Source of the DNA: Streptomyces griseorubiginosus
Lineage (GTDB): Bacteria > Actinomycetota > Actinomycetes > Streptomycetales > Streptomycetaceae
DNA length: 64,000 nucleotides
Assembly (NCBI RefSeq): GCF_001514195.1
Contig: NZ_KQ948745.1
Coordinates: 1-64,000 of the forward strand
Direction: 5' to 3'
In this document: positions 17,950 to 25,793 of the stretch, one piece after another
Numbering within the stretch: the first letter of the stretch is position 1
Layout: each line of letters starts with the position of its first letter
Program-made: the position numbers and the translations under genes
Notes under the pieces: model-generated
What the model saw: only the letters and a program-made list of their open reading frames with translations
The model's database searches: none
Told to the model about the DNA's origin: nothing

Positions 17950-18368
17950 GTGCGCCCCTCGTCTGTCTTTCGCGTCCCCGTGTGACGGCCGTTACCGATA
18001 TCGGCTGAACGACACGAGTGAAATTACAAGTGTGCTGCTCCGGGCGAGTCAAGCCGAGATCTGCTATTGGGCCCCTTATTCACTCTGCGGAACCAAGGCC
18101 TTGCGGAAAGTGTTCAAATCGGCATAAACCTTGACAAGCAGCTGAGGCCCGGGAGGGCTGCCGAGCCCTGCCAGGCCTTGCGGGGCCTGTACGGGGAAGG
18201 ACGCCCATCAGTTCGATCTCGTTCCGCACGCGCGCGTGAAGTCTCGGGGGAGATCACGGGCCGCGCGCCCGGTTGTGCGCCATGTGTCCCGGTAAGCGCA
18301 TGAGCAAACCTTTCACCACGGAGATGGACCGGATGAGGTGAAACATGTCCCACATCCCGGTCGTCGAG
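17950..18368. other. whiB upstream region, non-coding
   Basis: No protein-like frame is visible. The stretch next to whiB (17990-18120) is AT-richer than its surroundings, as expected for promoters. A GACAC pentamer at 18011-18015 resembles the short sequence recognised by WhiA. An inverted repeat TTTCACC (18311-18317) with GGTGAAA (18337-18343), 19 bp apart, lies toward the cysteine dioxygenase side and could be an operator or hairpin. A TTGACA at 18130-18135 has no clear -10 partner. Confidence 0.4.
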
Positions 18369-18397
18369 TTGACAGTGGAGGTGTGAGCCGCTGTCCT
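18369..18397 (+). promoter_or_regulatory. Possible promoter of the poly-Cys leader
   Basis: A perfect TTGACA (18369-18374) is followed after 17 bp by TGTCCT (18392-18397), a weak -10. This predicts a transcription start at about 18404-18405, exactly at the ATG of the leader peptide. That would make it leaderless, consistent with the lack of a well-spaced ribosome site. Confidence 0.4.
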
Positions 18398-18404
18398 TGT
18401 GGGC

Positions 18405-18500
18405 ATGCTCGCGAACTTGGCACTCACCTCGACCCGCTCCGCCGGGTCCCTCGGTGCTGCCCCCGTTCGTCGTAGCTGTTGTTGCTGTTGCAGCTGTTGA
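18405..18500 (+). CDS. Poly-cysteine leader peptide (uORF)
   Basis: A 31-codon frame from ATG to TGA encodes a peptide beginning MLANLALTSTRSAG and ending VRRSCCCCCSC. Codons 25-29 and 31 are all cysteine (TGT, TGT, TGC, TGT, TGC, then TGT). Six cysteine codons in the last seven sense codons is far beyond chance. The frame lies 154 bp before the cysteine dioxygenase-type gene on the same strand. Poly-Cys upstream frames that make expression respond to cysteine are described in mycobacteria, and the same logic is inferred here. A hairpin between the two (18553-18597) could be the attenuator. GTG at 18399 is an alternative start. Confidence 0.75.
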   Translation: MLANLALTSTRSAGSLGAAPVRRSCCCCCSC

Positions 18501-18552
18501 GCCCAACGCGCTCCGGTTGCTCCTGAGTCCACCGTGACTCGGCTGCTAGTGC

Positions 18553-18597
18553 CCCGCCCGCACCAGGGCATTCCTGTCTCCCCGCGATCCGGGCGGG
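18553..18597 (+). promoter_or_regulatory. Candidate attenuator hairpin
   Basis: Perfect eight-base arms CCCGCCCG (18553-18560) and CGGGCGGG (18590-18597) enclose 29 bases. The stem lies between the poly-Cys leader stop (18500) and the dioxygenase start (18654). Alternative pairing with the leader region could link cysteine-dependent translation to expression. Confidence 0.45.
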
Positions 18598-18653
18598 ACG
18601 GTCCGCGACACCCAGCCAGCCCCCACTTCTTCCGCCGAGGAACCCCGCACTCC

Positions 18654-19163
18654 ATGAACAGCGACAACGACCTCCAGATCGCCGGCGACCTCCTCGAAGT
18701 CCCGCATCTCCTCCAGGCCCCGCGCGAGCACCCGGCCACCGTCGCCGAGTTCGCCGGTCTGGCCCGCACCATCGCCGAGGACCGCTCCCAGTGGGCGCAC
18801 CTGGTCCGGTACGACGCCACCAGCCGCTGGTACCACCGGCTGCGCACCGGCCCCGGATACGAGGTGTGGCTGCTGTCGTGGGTGCCCGGGCAGGGCAGCG
18901 GACTGCACGACCACGGCCCGTCCTCCGGTGTCCTCACCGTTCTGGAGGGTGTGCTGACCGAGCGGACCGAGCGGGGCACGCGCGCGCTGGGAGCGGGGGC
19001 GCAGCGGGTGTTCGCCCCGGGGTACGTGCACGAGGTCGTCAACGACGCCCTGGAACCGGCGGTGAGCCTGCACGTCTACTTCCCTGGCCTGACCGAGATG
19101 CCCATGTACACGGCCTGCACCGCGCGCGAGTCCTACGACGAGGTGGACGTCGTGACCGCGTGA
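18654..19163 (+). CDS. Cysteine dioxygenase family protein
   Basis: The 169-residue cupin-fold protein has the metal ligands in SGLHDHGPSSGVLTVLEG (two His near residues 84-86) and a third His in FAPGYVHEVVND near 126. These residues match type I cysteine dioxygenases, which oxidise cysteine to cysteine sulfinate using Fe(II) and O2. Actinobacterial members sometimes act on other thiols. ATG at 18654 (MNSDNDLQIAGDLLEV) has GAGGAA 11 bases upstream. The poly-Cys leader upstream independently supports a cysteine-linked role. The stop is 34 bp from cofD. Confidence 0.88.
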   Translation: MNSDNDLQIAGDLLEVPHLLQAPREHPATVAEFAGLARTIAEDRSQWAHLVRYDATSRWYHRLRTGPGYEVWLLSWVPGQGSGLHDHGPSSGVLTVLEGVLTERTERGTRALGAGAQRVFAPGYVHEVVNDALEPAVSLHVYFPGLTEMPMYTACTARESYDEVDVVTA

Positions 19164-19197
19164 CGCGTTGTCGTACCCGCCTGCGAGACTGGCTCCC

Positions 19198-20157
19198 ATG
19201 CGAATCGTGGTTCTGGCAGGCGGCATCGGCGGTGCCCGTTTCCTGCGTGGTCTGAAGCAGGCCGCGCCGGACGCGGACATCACGGTCATCGGCAACACCG
19301 GGGACGACATCCACCTCTTCGGGCTCAAGGTCTGCCCGGACCTCGACACCGTGATGTACACGCTCGGCGGCGGCATCAACGAGGAGCAGGGCTGGGGGCG
19401 GGCCGAGGAGACCTTCCACCTCAAGGAGGAGCTCGCGGCGTACGGCGTCGGGCCCGAGTGGTTCGGGCTCGGGGACCGGGACTTCGCCACCCACATCGTG
19501 CGCACGCAGATGATCGGCGCCGGCTATCCGCTGAGCGCGGTCACCGAGGCGCTGTGCGACCGGTGGAAGCCGGGGGTGCGGCTGATCCCGATGACCGACG
19601 ACCGGGTCGAGACGCATGTGGCGGTCGAGGTGGACGGCGAGCGCAAGGCCGTGCACTTCCAGGAGTACTGGGTACGGCTGCGCGCGTCGGTGCCGGCCCA
19701 CGCGGTCGTGCCGGTGGGCGCGGAGCAGGCCAAGCCGGCGCCGGGCGTCCTGGAGGCGATCGCGGAGGCGGACGTCGTGCTGTTCCCGCCGTCCAACCCC
19801 GTGGTGTCGGTCGGCACCATCCTCGCCGTCCCCGGCATCCGGGAGGCCATCGCCGAGGCCGGGGTGCCGGTCGTGGGCCTCTCCCCCATCGTCGGGGACG
19901 CGCCCGTGCGGGGCATGGCCGACAAGGTCCTCGCCGCGGTCGGCGTCGAGTCCACGGCCGCGGCGGTCGCCGAGCACTACGGCTCCGGCCTGCTGGACGG
20001 CTGGCTCGTCGACACCGTGGACGCGGGCGCGGTCGAGCGGATCGAGGCGGCCGGCATCCGCTGCCGGGCCGTACCGCTGATGATGACGGACCTCGACGCG
20101 ACCGCGCGGATGGCCCGGGAGGCCCTGGACCTGGCGGAGGAGGTGCGCGGGGCGTGA
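19198..20157 (+). CDS. cofD: 2-phospho-L-lactate transferase (F420 biosynthesis)
   Basis: The 319-residue enzyme (FbiA in mycobacteria) joins the activated phospholactate or phosphoenolpyruvate unit to the deazaflavin Fo, giving F420-0 or its dehydro form. Signatures are MRIVVLAGGIGGARFLRGL at the N-terminus, VIGNTGDDIHLFGLKVCPDLDT near 30-52 and FPPSNPVVSVG near 199. ATG at 19198 is chosen over an upstream in-frame codon without homology. Its stop overlaps the GTG of fbiB (GTGA), so the two are translationally coupled as a cofD-fbiB unit. Confidence 0.95.
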   Translation: MRIVVLAGGIGGARFLRGLKQAAPDADITVIGNTGDDIHLFGLKVCPDLDTVMYTLGGGINEEQGWGRAEETFHLKEELAAYGVGPEWFGLGDRDFATHIVRTQMIGAGYPLSAVTEALCDRWKPGVRLIPMTDDRVETHVAVEVDGERKAVHFQEYWVRLRASVPAHAVVPVGAEQAKPAPGVLEAIAEADVVLFPPSNPVVSVGTILAVPGIREAIAEAGVPVVGLSPIVGDAPVRGMADKVLAAVGVESTAAAVAEHYGSGLLDGWLVDTVDAGAVERIEAAGIRCRAVPLMMTDLDATARMAREALDLAEEVRGA

Positions 20158-21584
20158 GCGCGATGTCCGCCGGAGCCGGAGCCGAAGACCGAGGCCGGGC
20201 CGAAGCCCCAGAGCAGGCCGAAGCCCGGGGCCAGGCCGAAGCCCATGGCCAAGGCGAAGCCCATGGCGTGGCCGAAGCCCGAGGCCAGGACGACGGCTAC
20301 CGGGTGTGGGCGGTTCCCGGCCTTCCCGAGGTGCAGCGTGGGGACGACCTGGCCAAGATGATCGCCGCCGCCGAGCCCGGGCTGGCCGACGGGGACGTCC
20401 TCCTCGTCACCTCGAAGATCGTGTCCAAGGCGGAGGGGCGGATCGTCGAGGCCGCCGACCGGGAGGCCGCGATCGACGCCGAGACCGTGCGGGTGGTGGC
20501 CCGGCGCGGGCCGCTCAGGATCGTGGAGAACCGGCAGGGCCTGGTGATGGCCGCCGCCGGGGTGGACGCCTCCAACACCCCCGCGGGGACCGTGCTGTTG
20601 CTGCCCGAGGACCCGGACGCGTCCGCGCGGGCGATCCGGGACGGCCTGCGCGCCGCCCTCGGAGTCGACGTCGGTGTCGTCGTCACGGACACCTTCGGGC
20701 GGCCCTGGCGCGCCGGGCTCACCGATGTCGCGATCGGGGCCGCGGGCGTGCGGGTGCTGGACGACCTGCGGGGCGGGACGGACGCGTACGGCAATCCGCT
20801 GAGCGCGACCGTGGTGGCGACGGCCGACGAACTGGCCGCCGCCGGTGACCTCGTCAAGGGCAAGGCCGCCGGGCTGCCCGTCGCCGTGGTGCGCGGACTG
20901 GCGCACGTGGTGGCCGGGGAGCCCGGGGAGGGCGCGCGGGCCATGGTGCGTCACGCGCGCGACGACATGTTCCGGCTCGGGACCTCCGAGGCGGTACGGG
21001 AGGCGGTGGCCCAGCGACGTACCGTACGGGCCTTCACCGACGAGCCCGTCGACCCCGGGGCCGTACGGCGGGCGGTGGCGCTCGCGGTCACCGCGCCCGC
21101 GCCGCACCACACCACGCCGTGGCGGTTCGTGCTGCTGGAGTCCTCCGAGTCCCGTACCCGTCTCCTCGATGCCATGCGGGACGCCTGGATCGCCGATCTG
21201 CGGCGGGACGGGAAGTCGGAGGAGTCCATCGCGAAGCGGGTGCGCAGGGGGGACGTCCTGCGGAACGCTCCCTATCTCGTCGTGCCCTGTCTGGTGATGG
21301 ACGGCTCGCACACCTACGGCGACGGGCGGCGGGACGGGGCCGAGCGGGAGATGTTCGTCGTCGCCGCGGGCGCCGGGGTGCAGAACTTCCTCGTCGCGCT
21401 GGCCGGGGAGCGGCTCGGGTCGGCGTGGGTGTCGTCCACGATGTTCTGCCGGGACGTCGTGCGGGAGGTGCTGGGACTGCCCGAGGAATGGGATCCGATG
21501 GGGGCCGTGGCGGTGGGGCATCCGGCGGAGGAACCCCGGCCGCGGGCGGAGCGGGACGCGGGGAGTTTCATCGAGGTGCGGTGA
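20154..21584 (+). CDS. fbiB: Bifunctional F420 gamma-glutamyl ligase / nitroreductase-fold FbiB
   Basis: The 476-residue protein has a variable Glu/Ala/Gly/Gln-rich N-terminal stretch (about residues 15-45). A CofE-type ligase domain follows (VWAVPGLPEVQRGDDLA; DVLLVTSKIVSKAEGR; VVVTDTFGRPWRAGLTDVAIG). The C-terminal nitroreductase-fold domain starts near residue 280 (AVAQRRTVRAFTDEPV; APAPHHTTPWRFVLLE). In actinobacteria this fusion adds glutamates to F420-0 and reduces the dehydro form with FMNH2. GTG at 20154 overlaps the cofD stop, and ATG at 20163 is an alternative. The variable stretch is encoded by an 18-bp minisatellite. Confidence 0.95.
   Translation: MSAMSAGAGAEDRGRAEAPEQAEARGQAEAHGQGEAHGVAEARGQDDGYRVWAVPGLPEVQRGDDLAKMIAAAEPGLADGDVLLVTSKIVSKAEGRIVEAADREAAIDAETVRVVARRGPLRIVENRQGLVMAAAGVDASNTPAGTVLLLPEDPDASARAIRDGLRAALGVDVGVVVTDTFGRPWRAGLTDVAIGAAGVRVLDDLRGGTDAYGNPLSATVVATADELAAAGDLVKGKAAGLPVAVVRGLAHVVAGEPGEGARAMVRHARDDMFRLGTSEAVREAVAQRRTVRAFTDEPVDPGAVRRAVALAVTAPAPHHTTPWRFVLLESSESRTRLLDAMRDAWIADLRRDGKSEESIAKRVRRGDVLRNAPYLVVPCLVMDGSHTYGDGRRDGAEREMFVVAAGAGVQNFLVALAGERLGSAWVSSTMFCRDVVREVLGLPEEWDPMGAVAVGHPAEEPRPRAERDAGSFIEVR
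20198..20287. repeat. In-frame 18-bp minisatellite in fbiB
   Basis: Five adjacent 18-bp units (consensus GGCCGAAGCCCNNGGCCA) start at 20198, 20216, 20234, 20252 and 20270. They encode a six-residue A-E-A-x-x-Q motif between the start codon and the catalytic domain. Unit length keeps the frame, so copy number can vary without breaking the gene. Confidence 0.95.
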
Positions 21585-21645
21585 GGTGCGTCTAGTCTCG
21601 TAGGGCTTCGCCAGTTCCCCCCTCTCGTACCTCAGGACATCACTC

Positions 21646-22653
21646 GTGGCAGGACGCTTCACTCCGCGGCCCACCCGTACGACCGTGCGCGGTGGCGAGG
21701 TCGTCGTGCCCGCCCCGCGGCGGGAGCCGGCCCCGGTCGAGGCCCCGCTGGTGCGGAACTGGGTGCCGGGGTGGCCGGTCGATCTCGGGCTGGTCCTCGG
21801 GGCGCTCAGGCGGGGGCCCGGGGACCCCACCTTCCGGGCGATGCCGGACGGGTCGGTGTGGCGGGCCAGTCGCACGCCGATCGGGCCGGGGACGCTGCGG
21901 GTCCGTGTGTACGGCGGTGAGGTGCGCGGCGAGGCGTGGGGGCCCGGGGCCGAGTGGCTGCTCTCGCAGCTGCCGGAGCTGCTCGGGGCCGCGGACGATC
22001 CTTCCGCGTTCGTGCCCCGGCACCGGATCGTGGCGCACACCTGGCATCGGCGGCCGGGACTGCGGCTGACGCGGACCGGGCTGGTGCTGGAGTCGTTGAT
22101 CCCGTCCGTGCTGGAGCAGAAGGTCACGACGGACGAGGCGTACCGGGCGTGGCGGTTGCTGGTGCGCAAGTTCGGGGAGCCGGCGCCGGGGCCCGCGGCG
22201 GGCGGGCGACTGTGGGTGATGCCCGCGCCTCGGACCTGGGCGCTGATTCCCTCGTGGGAGTGGCATCGGGCCGGGGTCGACAACAAGCGGGCGTCGACGA
22301 TCCTGCGGTGCGTGCGGGTCGCTGCGCGGCTGGAGGAGGCGATGACGATGGCGCCGGCCGCTGCGCAGGCTCGGTTGGAGGTGGTACCGGGGGTGGGGCC
22401 TTGGACGTCCGCGGAGGTGGTGCAGCGGAGTCATGGGGCGGCGGATGCGGTGACCGTGGGGGATCTGCATCTGCCGGGGATCGTGGGGTTTGCGCTTGCG
22501 GGGGATCGGGATGCGGACGATGCGGTGATGCTGTCGCTGTTGGAGCCGTATGCGGGGCAGCGGCATCGGGCTGCTCGGTTGATCTTGTTGAGTGGGCGTA
22601 CGCCGGGGCGGCGGGCGCCTCGGATGACTCGGGGGGATATCGGGCGGTTGTGA
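21646..22653 (+). CDS. HhH-GPD DNA glycosylase (3-methyladenine type)
   Basis: The 335-residue protein shows the helix-hairpin-helix of base-excision glycosylases (LEVVPGVGPWTSAEVVQRS near residue 247), then AVTVGDLHLPGIVGF containing the likely catalytic Asp. It fits the AlkA-like DNA-3-methyladenine glycosylase family, which removes alkylated bases. The N-terminal 100 residues form the family's accessory domain. GTG at 21646 (VAGRFTPRPT) is chosen. A TAGTCT at 21593-21598 is a plausible -10, implying a promoter separate from fbiB. The 3' end runs into dispersed repeat copy B. Confidence 0.85.
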   Translation: MAGRFTPRPTRTTVRGGEVVVPAPRREPAPVEAPLVRNWVPGWPVDLGLVLGALRRGPGDPTFRAMPDGSVWRASRTPIGPGTLRVRVYGGEVRGEAWGPGAEWLLSQLPELLGAADDPSAFVPRHRIVAHTWHRRPGLRLTRTGLVLESLIPSVLEQKVTTDEAYRAWRLLVRKFGEPAPGPAAGGRLWVMPAPRTWALIPSWEWHRAGVDNKRASTILRCVRVAARLEEAMTMAPAAAQARLEVVPGVGPWTSAEVVQRSHGAADAVTVGDLHLPGIVGFALAGDRDADDAVMLSLLEPYAGQRHRAARLILLSGRTPGRRAPRMTRGDIGRL

Positions 22654-22667
22654 CGGTCGTGGGGGGC

Positions 22668-22900
22668 CGGCGGATTTTTTTCGCCCCCGCCGCCCCTACC
22701 CGTCCCATCCTCCAGGGGCTGCCGCCCCTTCGACCCCGGCTCCAGGGGCTCCGCCCCCGGACCCCCGCTCCTCAAACGCCGGAGGGGCTGAATTGGCGGG
22801 AACGCCGGAGGGGCCGGATCGGCGAGAACGCCGGAAGGGCCGGATTTCGCGAGCGCCGGAGGGGCTGGATTGTGCGGAACGGCGGATCTCGGGCTTGCGC
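22668..22900. repeat. Dispersed repeat element, copy B
   Basis: A near-duplicate of 9193-9430: T run, CGCCCCCGCCGCCCCTACCC, two GGGGC/GCCCC stems, CTCCTCAAACGCCGGAGGGG, then about four 23-27 bp GCCGGA-based units. It fills the gap between the convergent glycosylase and nucleotidyltransferase genes. On the plus strand the T run follows within 30 bp of the glycosylase stop. Confidence 0.9.
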
Positions 22901-23983
22901 TTACTGGTCCGACGAGAAGCGGACCGCTCCCGCCGGGATTCTCGCGTCGCACCAGATCCTCATGCCGTCCAGCAGTTCGTTGTCGGGGCCGATGATCGCG
23001 CCGTCTCCTATGACCGTGCCGGTGAGGACGGAGCGTTCGCCGACCCGTGCCCTCGTGCCGATCAGGGAGTCGGTGATGACCGCGCCCGGTTCGATCACCG
23101 CGCCCGGGAGGATCGTGGAGCCGGAGACCCGGGCGCCTTCCGCGACGTACGCGCCCTCGCCGACCACCGTGCCGCCCGTCAGCTTGGCGTCGGCGGCGAC
23201 CCTGGCCGTGGGCAGGATCAGGCGGTCGCCGCAGCGGCCGGGGACCGCGGGGGACGGGGCGCGGCCGAGGACGAGGTCGGCCGAGCCGCGGACGAAGGCG
23301 GCGGGCGTGCCGAGGTCCAGCCAGTACGTCGAGTCGACCATGCCCTGGAGGTGGGCTCCTGCCGCGAGGAGTTCGGGGAAGGTCTCGCGTTCGACGGAGA
23401 CCGGACGGCCCTGCGGGATCGTGTCGATGACCGAGCGGCGGAAGACGTACGCGCCCGCGTTGATCTGGTCGGTGACGATCTCCTCGGGGGTCTGCGGCTT
23501 CTCCAGGAAGGCGAGGACACGGCCCGTGTCGTCGGTGGGGACCAGGCCGTAGGCGCGCGGGTCCGTGACCTTGGTGAGGTGGAGGGAGACGTCGGCGCGG
23601 GTCTCCTCGTGGGTGCGGACCAGCGCCCCGATGTCCAGACCCGTGAGGATGTCGCCGTTGAAGACCAGGACCGGGTCGTCGGGGGCCGAGTGCAGCCGGG
23701 CGGCCACGTTGCGGATCGCGCCGCCCGTGCCGAGGGGCTCCTCCTCGGTGACGTACTCGAGGTGGAGGCCGAGGGACGAGCCGTCGCCGAAGTGCGGTTC
23801 GAAGACCTCCGCGAGATAGCTCGTGGCGAGGACGATGTGGTCGACCCCGGCCGCTCTCGCTCTCGCCAGCTGATGGGTGAGGAAGGGGACCCCGGCCGCC
23901 CGGACCATGGGCTTCGGCGTGTGGACCGTGAGGGGCCGCAGCCTCGTGCCCTTGCCGCCGACCAGGAGGATCGCTTCTGTCAC
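22901..23983 (-). CDS. Sugar-phosphate nucleotidyltransferase (mannose-1-phosphate guanylyltransferase-like)
   Basis: The 360-residue protein starts MTEAILLVGGKGTRLRPLT, the nucleotide-binding signature of NDP-sugar pyrophosphorylases. It continues TPKPMVRAAGVPFLTHQL, and the metal-site VFNGDILTG lies near residue 108. From about residue 250 it has hexapeptide left-handed beta-helix repeats (GGTVVGEGAYVAEGARVSGSTILPG), which usually oligomerise or regulate. Actinobacterial homologues are annotated as GDP-mannose pyrophosphorylases. The exact sugar cannot be proven from sequence, but manA and manB nearby make mannose 1-phosphate the natural substrate. Confidence 0.88.
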   Translation of the reverse strand: MTEAILLVGGKGTRLRPLTVHTPKPMVRAAGVPFLTHQLARARAAGVDHIVLATSYLAEVFEPHFGDGSSLGLHLEYVTEEEPLGTGGAIRNVAARLHSAPDDPVLVFNGDILTGLDIGALVRTHEETRADVSLHLTKVTDPRAYGLVPTDDTGRVLAFLEKPQTPEEIVTDQINAGAYVFRRSVIDTIPQGRPVSVERETFPELLAAGAHLQGMVDSTYWLDLGTPAAFVRGSADLVLGRAPSPAVPGRCGDRLILPTARVAADAKLTGGTVVGEGAYVAEGARVSGSTILPGAVIEPGAVITDSLIGTRARVGERSVLTGTVIGDGAIIGPDNELLDGMRIWCDARIPAGAVRFSSDQ

Positions 23984-24104
23984 CTGTTGTCTCCGCTTCC
24001 TGCCGGGACCGGCCCGAACTGTCTTTCGACCGGCAAGTGTATGCAGACCGTTGTGCGGTGCCTTCGACGGGTGTGCGGCGGTACGCGCCTGCTCCCGGCG
24101 ATCG

Positions 24105-25688
24105 TCAGCGGCCCTGGTAACGCGCGGCTGTCGTGCGGGTGGATCCGAGCTTGCCGTAGAGCTTCCGGCCGGGGCACTCCGTGGCGAAGCCGTCCCGGTG
24201 ACCGGAGATGACGTTCAGTCGTACCTTCTTGCCCTTCGGGTAGAGGTTGCCCCCGCCCGACTTCAGGTAGGTCTTGCCCTTCGGGTTCGCGCCGTACAGG
24301 CCGAGCTTCCACGCCGTCAGCCGTGCGACGGCCTTCACCGCGGCGGCGGGCGGCTTGGTCGTGCCGTAGCTGCCGAGGACGGCGATCCCCATGCTGTTGG
24401 TGTTGAAACCGAGGGTGTGGGCGCCGAGCACCGCCTTCGCCACGCCACCGGCCCGGCCCTCGTAGATGTTTCCGCACTTGTCGACGAGGAAGTTGTAGCC
24501 GATGTCGCGCCAGCCCATGCTCTTGACGTGGTACCGGTAGATACCGCGAATGAGCGAGGGTGCCTGTGCACAGCTGTATCCGTTGCCGGACGCAGTGTGG
24601 TGCACGAAGGCCGCCTTGACCTTCTTCGTGTAGACGAACGACCGCTCGCGCAGCTTCTCGTCGGCTCCCCAGCCACGCCGGGTGACGATCCGCGGGCGCG
24701 GTCCGATGTACGGCTTCGCCCGCTGCTGGGTCGTCAACTCCCCCGCGCGCAGGGAGAACAGCTCCCGCTCGGTGCGGGCCCGGCTCAGCTCGGGGATCTC
24801 GGTGGCGCCGGGGGCGGCCAGGCCTGCGTTGGCGGCGTCCGCGTCCGCGTCCAGCGTGGCCTGGTCGGCGGCCGGTTCGGCGTCGGGTCCGGCGCCCGGT
24901 TCGACGGTGGGGGCCGTGTCGTGGGGGACGACGGCGCGCGGGGCGGCGGCGGGTGCGGCTTCCCGGGTGCCGGGTGCCGGGGCGCTGCTGCCCGGGTCCA
25001 CGAGTTCCAGGCGCAGGCCCGTCGGGAGGGGGGCGCTCGCCGTCGCCGTGCGGGAGCCGCGGGCCGTGTCCTCGGTCCTGCGGTCGGCCTCGGCTCGGAC
25101 GCGCACCTCCACGCCGTCCGAGTCGCCCACCCACAGCGGTGCCGTCGCGCCGTGGACGCGGCCGGAGGTGCGTTCGGCGGTGCCGGGGTCGGCGGCGTCG
25201 TCGTTGTGGGTCTCCAGGTCCTGCCAGCCGGACCAGGTGTCGGCGCCGACGGCGCGGGTGCGGACCTGGACACTGCCGTGCAGAACGGTGTCCGGGTCGT
25301 TCCAGACGACGCCGACGAGGGAGAAGTGCCGTACGTCCCGGCGGGGCAGGCCCTGTTCGGCGGCCGCGGGGGCGAGGGTGCGGTCGCGGGAGGCGAGGGG
25401 CGCGAGGGGCAGCGACTGGGTGCTGCCGGGGGCCTGGGCGGCGTCCTGGGCCCGGCCCCCGCGGAGGGCGTCGGCGGCACCCCTGGCGTCGGCGGCACCC
25501 CTGGCTTCCGCGCCCGCCGCCGTGCTGGCGGATGCCGTGCCCGCGAACGCCGTGCTCGCGGATGCCGGGGACGCCGGTCTCGCCGCGGCGGCGGGCGAGG
25601 TGAGGGGCAGGGCGAGGGCGGCCGCACAGGTGACGCCGATCGAGGAAGCAAGAAGTCCACGCATGCTCCTGATCTTGGACATAGTCAT
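24105..25688 (-). CDS. Secreted PGRP-type N-acetylmuramoyl-L-alanine amidase
   Basis: A 527-residue exported protein. The signal peptide (MTMSKIRSMRGLLASSIGVT) ends near residue 38 at an Ala-rich site. An Ala/Gly low-complexity linker and a beta-rich middle region (VSLVGVVWNDPDTVLHG-like strands) follow. A C-terminal PGRP/amidase-2 domain starts at about residue 325 (VTRRGWGADEKLRERS) with zinc-type ligands in KAAFVHHTASGN, a Tyr in RDIGYNFLV, and SGHRDGFATECPG. It should cleave the amide between muramic acid and the stem peptide. Start is ATG at 25688 or 25682. It diverges from the TIGR03089 gene. Confidence 0.9.
   Translation of the reverse strand: MTMSKIRSMRGLLASSIGVTCAAALALPLTSPAAAARPASPASASTAFAGTASASTAAGAEARGAADARGAADALRGGRAQDAAQAPGSTQSLPLAPLASRDRTLAPAAAEQGLPRRDVRHFSLVGVVWNDPDTVLHGSVQVRTRAVGADTWSGWQDLETHNDDAADPGTAERTSGRVHGATAPLWVGDSDGVEVRVRAEADRRTEDTARGSRTATASAPLPTGLRLELVDPGSSAPAPGTREAAPAAAPRAVVPHDTAPTVEPGAGPDAEPAADQATLDADADAANAGLAAPGATEIPELSRARTERELFSLRAGELTTQQRAKPYIGPRPRIVTRRGWGADEKLRERSFVYTKKVKAAFVHHTASGNGYSCAQAPSLIRGIYRYHVKSMGWRDIGYNFLVDKCGNIYEGRAGGVAKAVLGAHTLGFNTNSMGIAVLGSYGTTKPPAAAVKAVARLTAWKLGLYGANPKGKTYLKSGGGNLYPKGKKVRLNVISGHRDGFATECPGRKLYGKLGSTRTTAARYQGR
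25467..25502. repeat. 18-bp direct repeat in amidase linker
   Basis: Two identical 18-bp units (GGCGTCGGCGGCACCCCT) are joined head to tail and followed by degenerate related units up to 25580. They encode the Ala-rich linker of the amidase in frame. Confidence 0.85.
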
Positions 25689-25780
25689 ATAAATCTGTCC
25701 ATCCGGGAACTGACGGACCGTCGGGTGCTGTTGCGCCGAACCGGTGGCCCCGCGCGAGGGCGTCCGGCGGTGCGCCCGCG

Positions 25781-25786
25781 TACGCT
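25781..25786 (+). promoter_or_regulatory. -10 element for a leaderless transcript
   Basis: TACGCT lies seven bases before the GTG at 25794, with no ribosome site between them, predicting transcription starting at the initiation codon. Confidence 0.4.
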
Positions 25787-25793
25787 TCTGCGG

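Noticed and set aside
18383..18475. A second Cys-containing mini-frame (MSRCPCGHARELG...RCCPRSS) overlapping the poly-Cys leader in another phase
   Set aside because: Its GTG sits directly against GGAGGT with no spacing, and its cysteines are scattered. The frame starting at 18405 has a contiguous Cys run at its end and explains the signal better.
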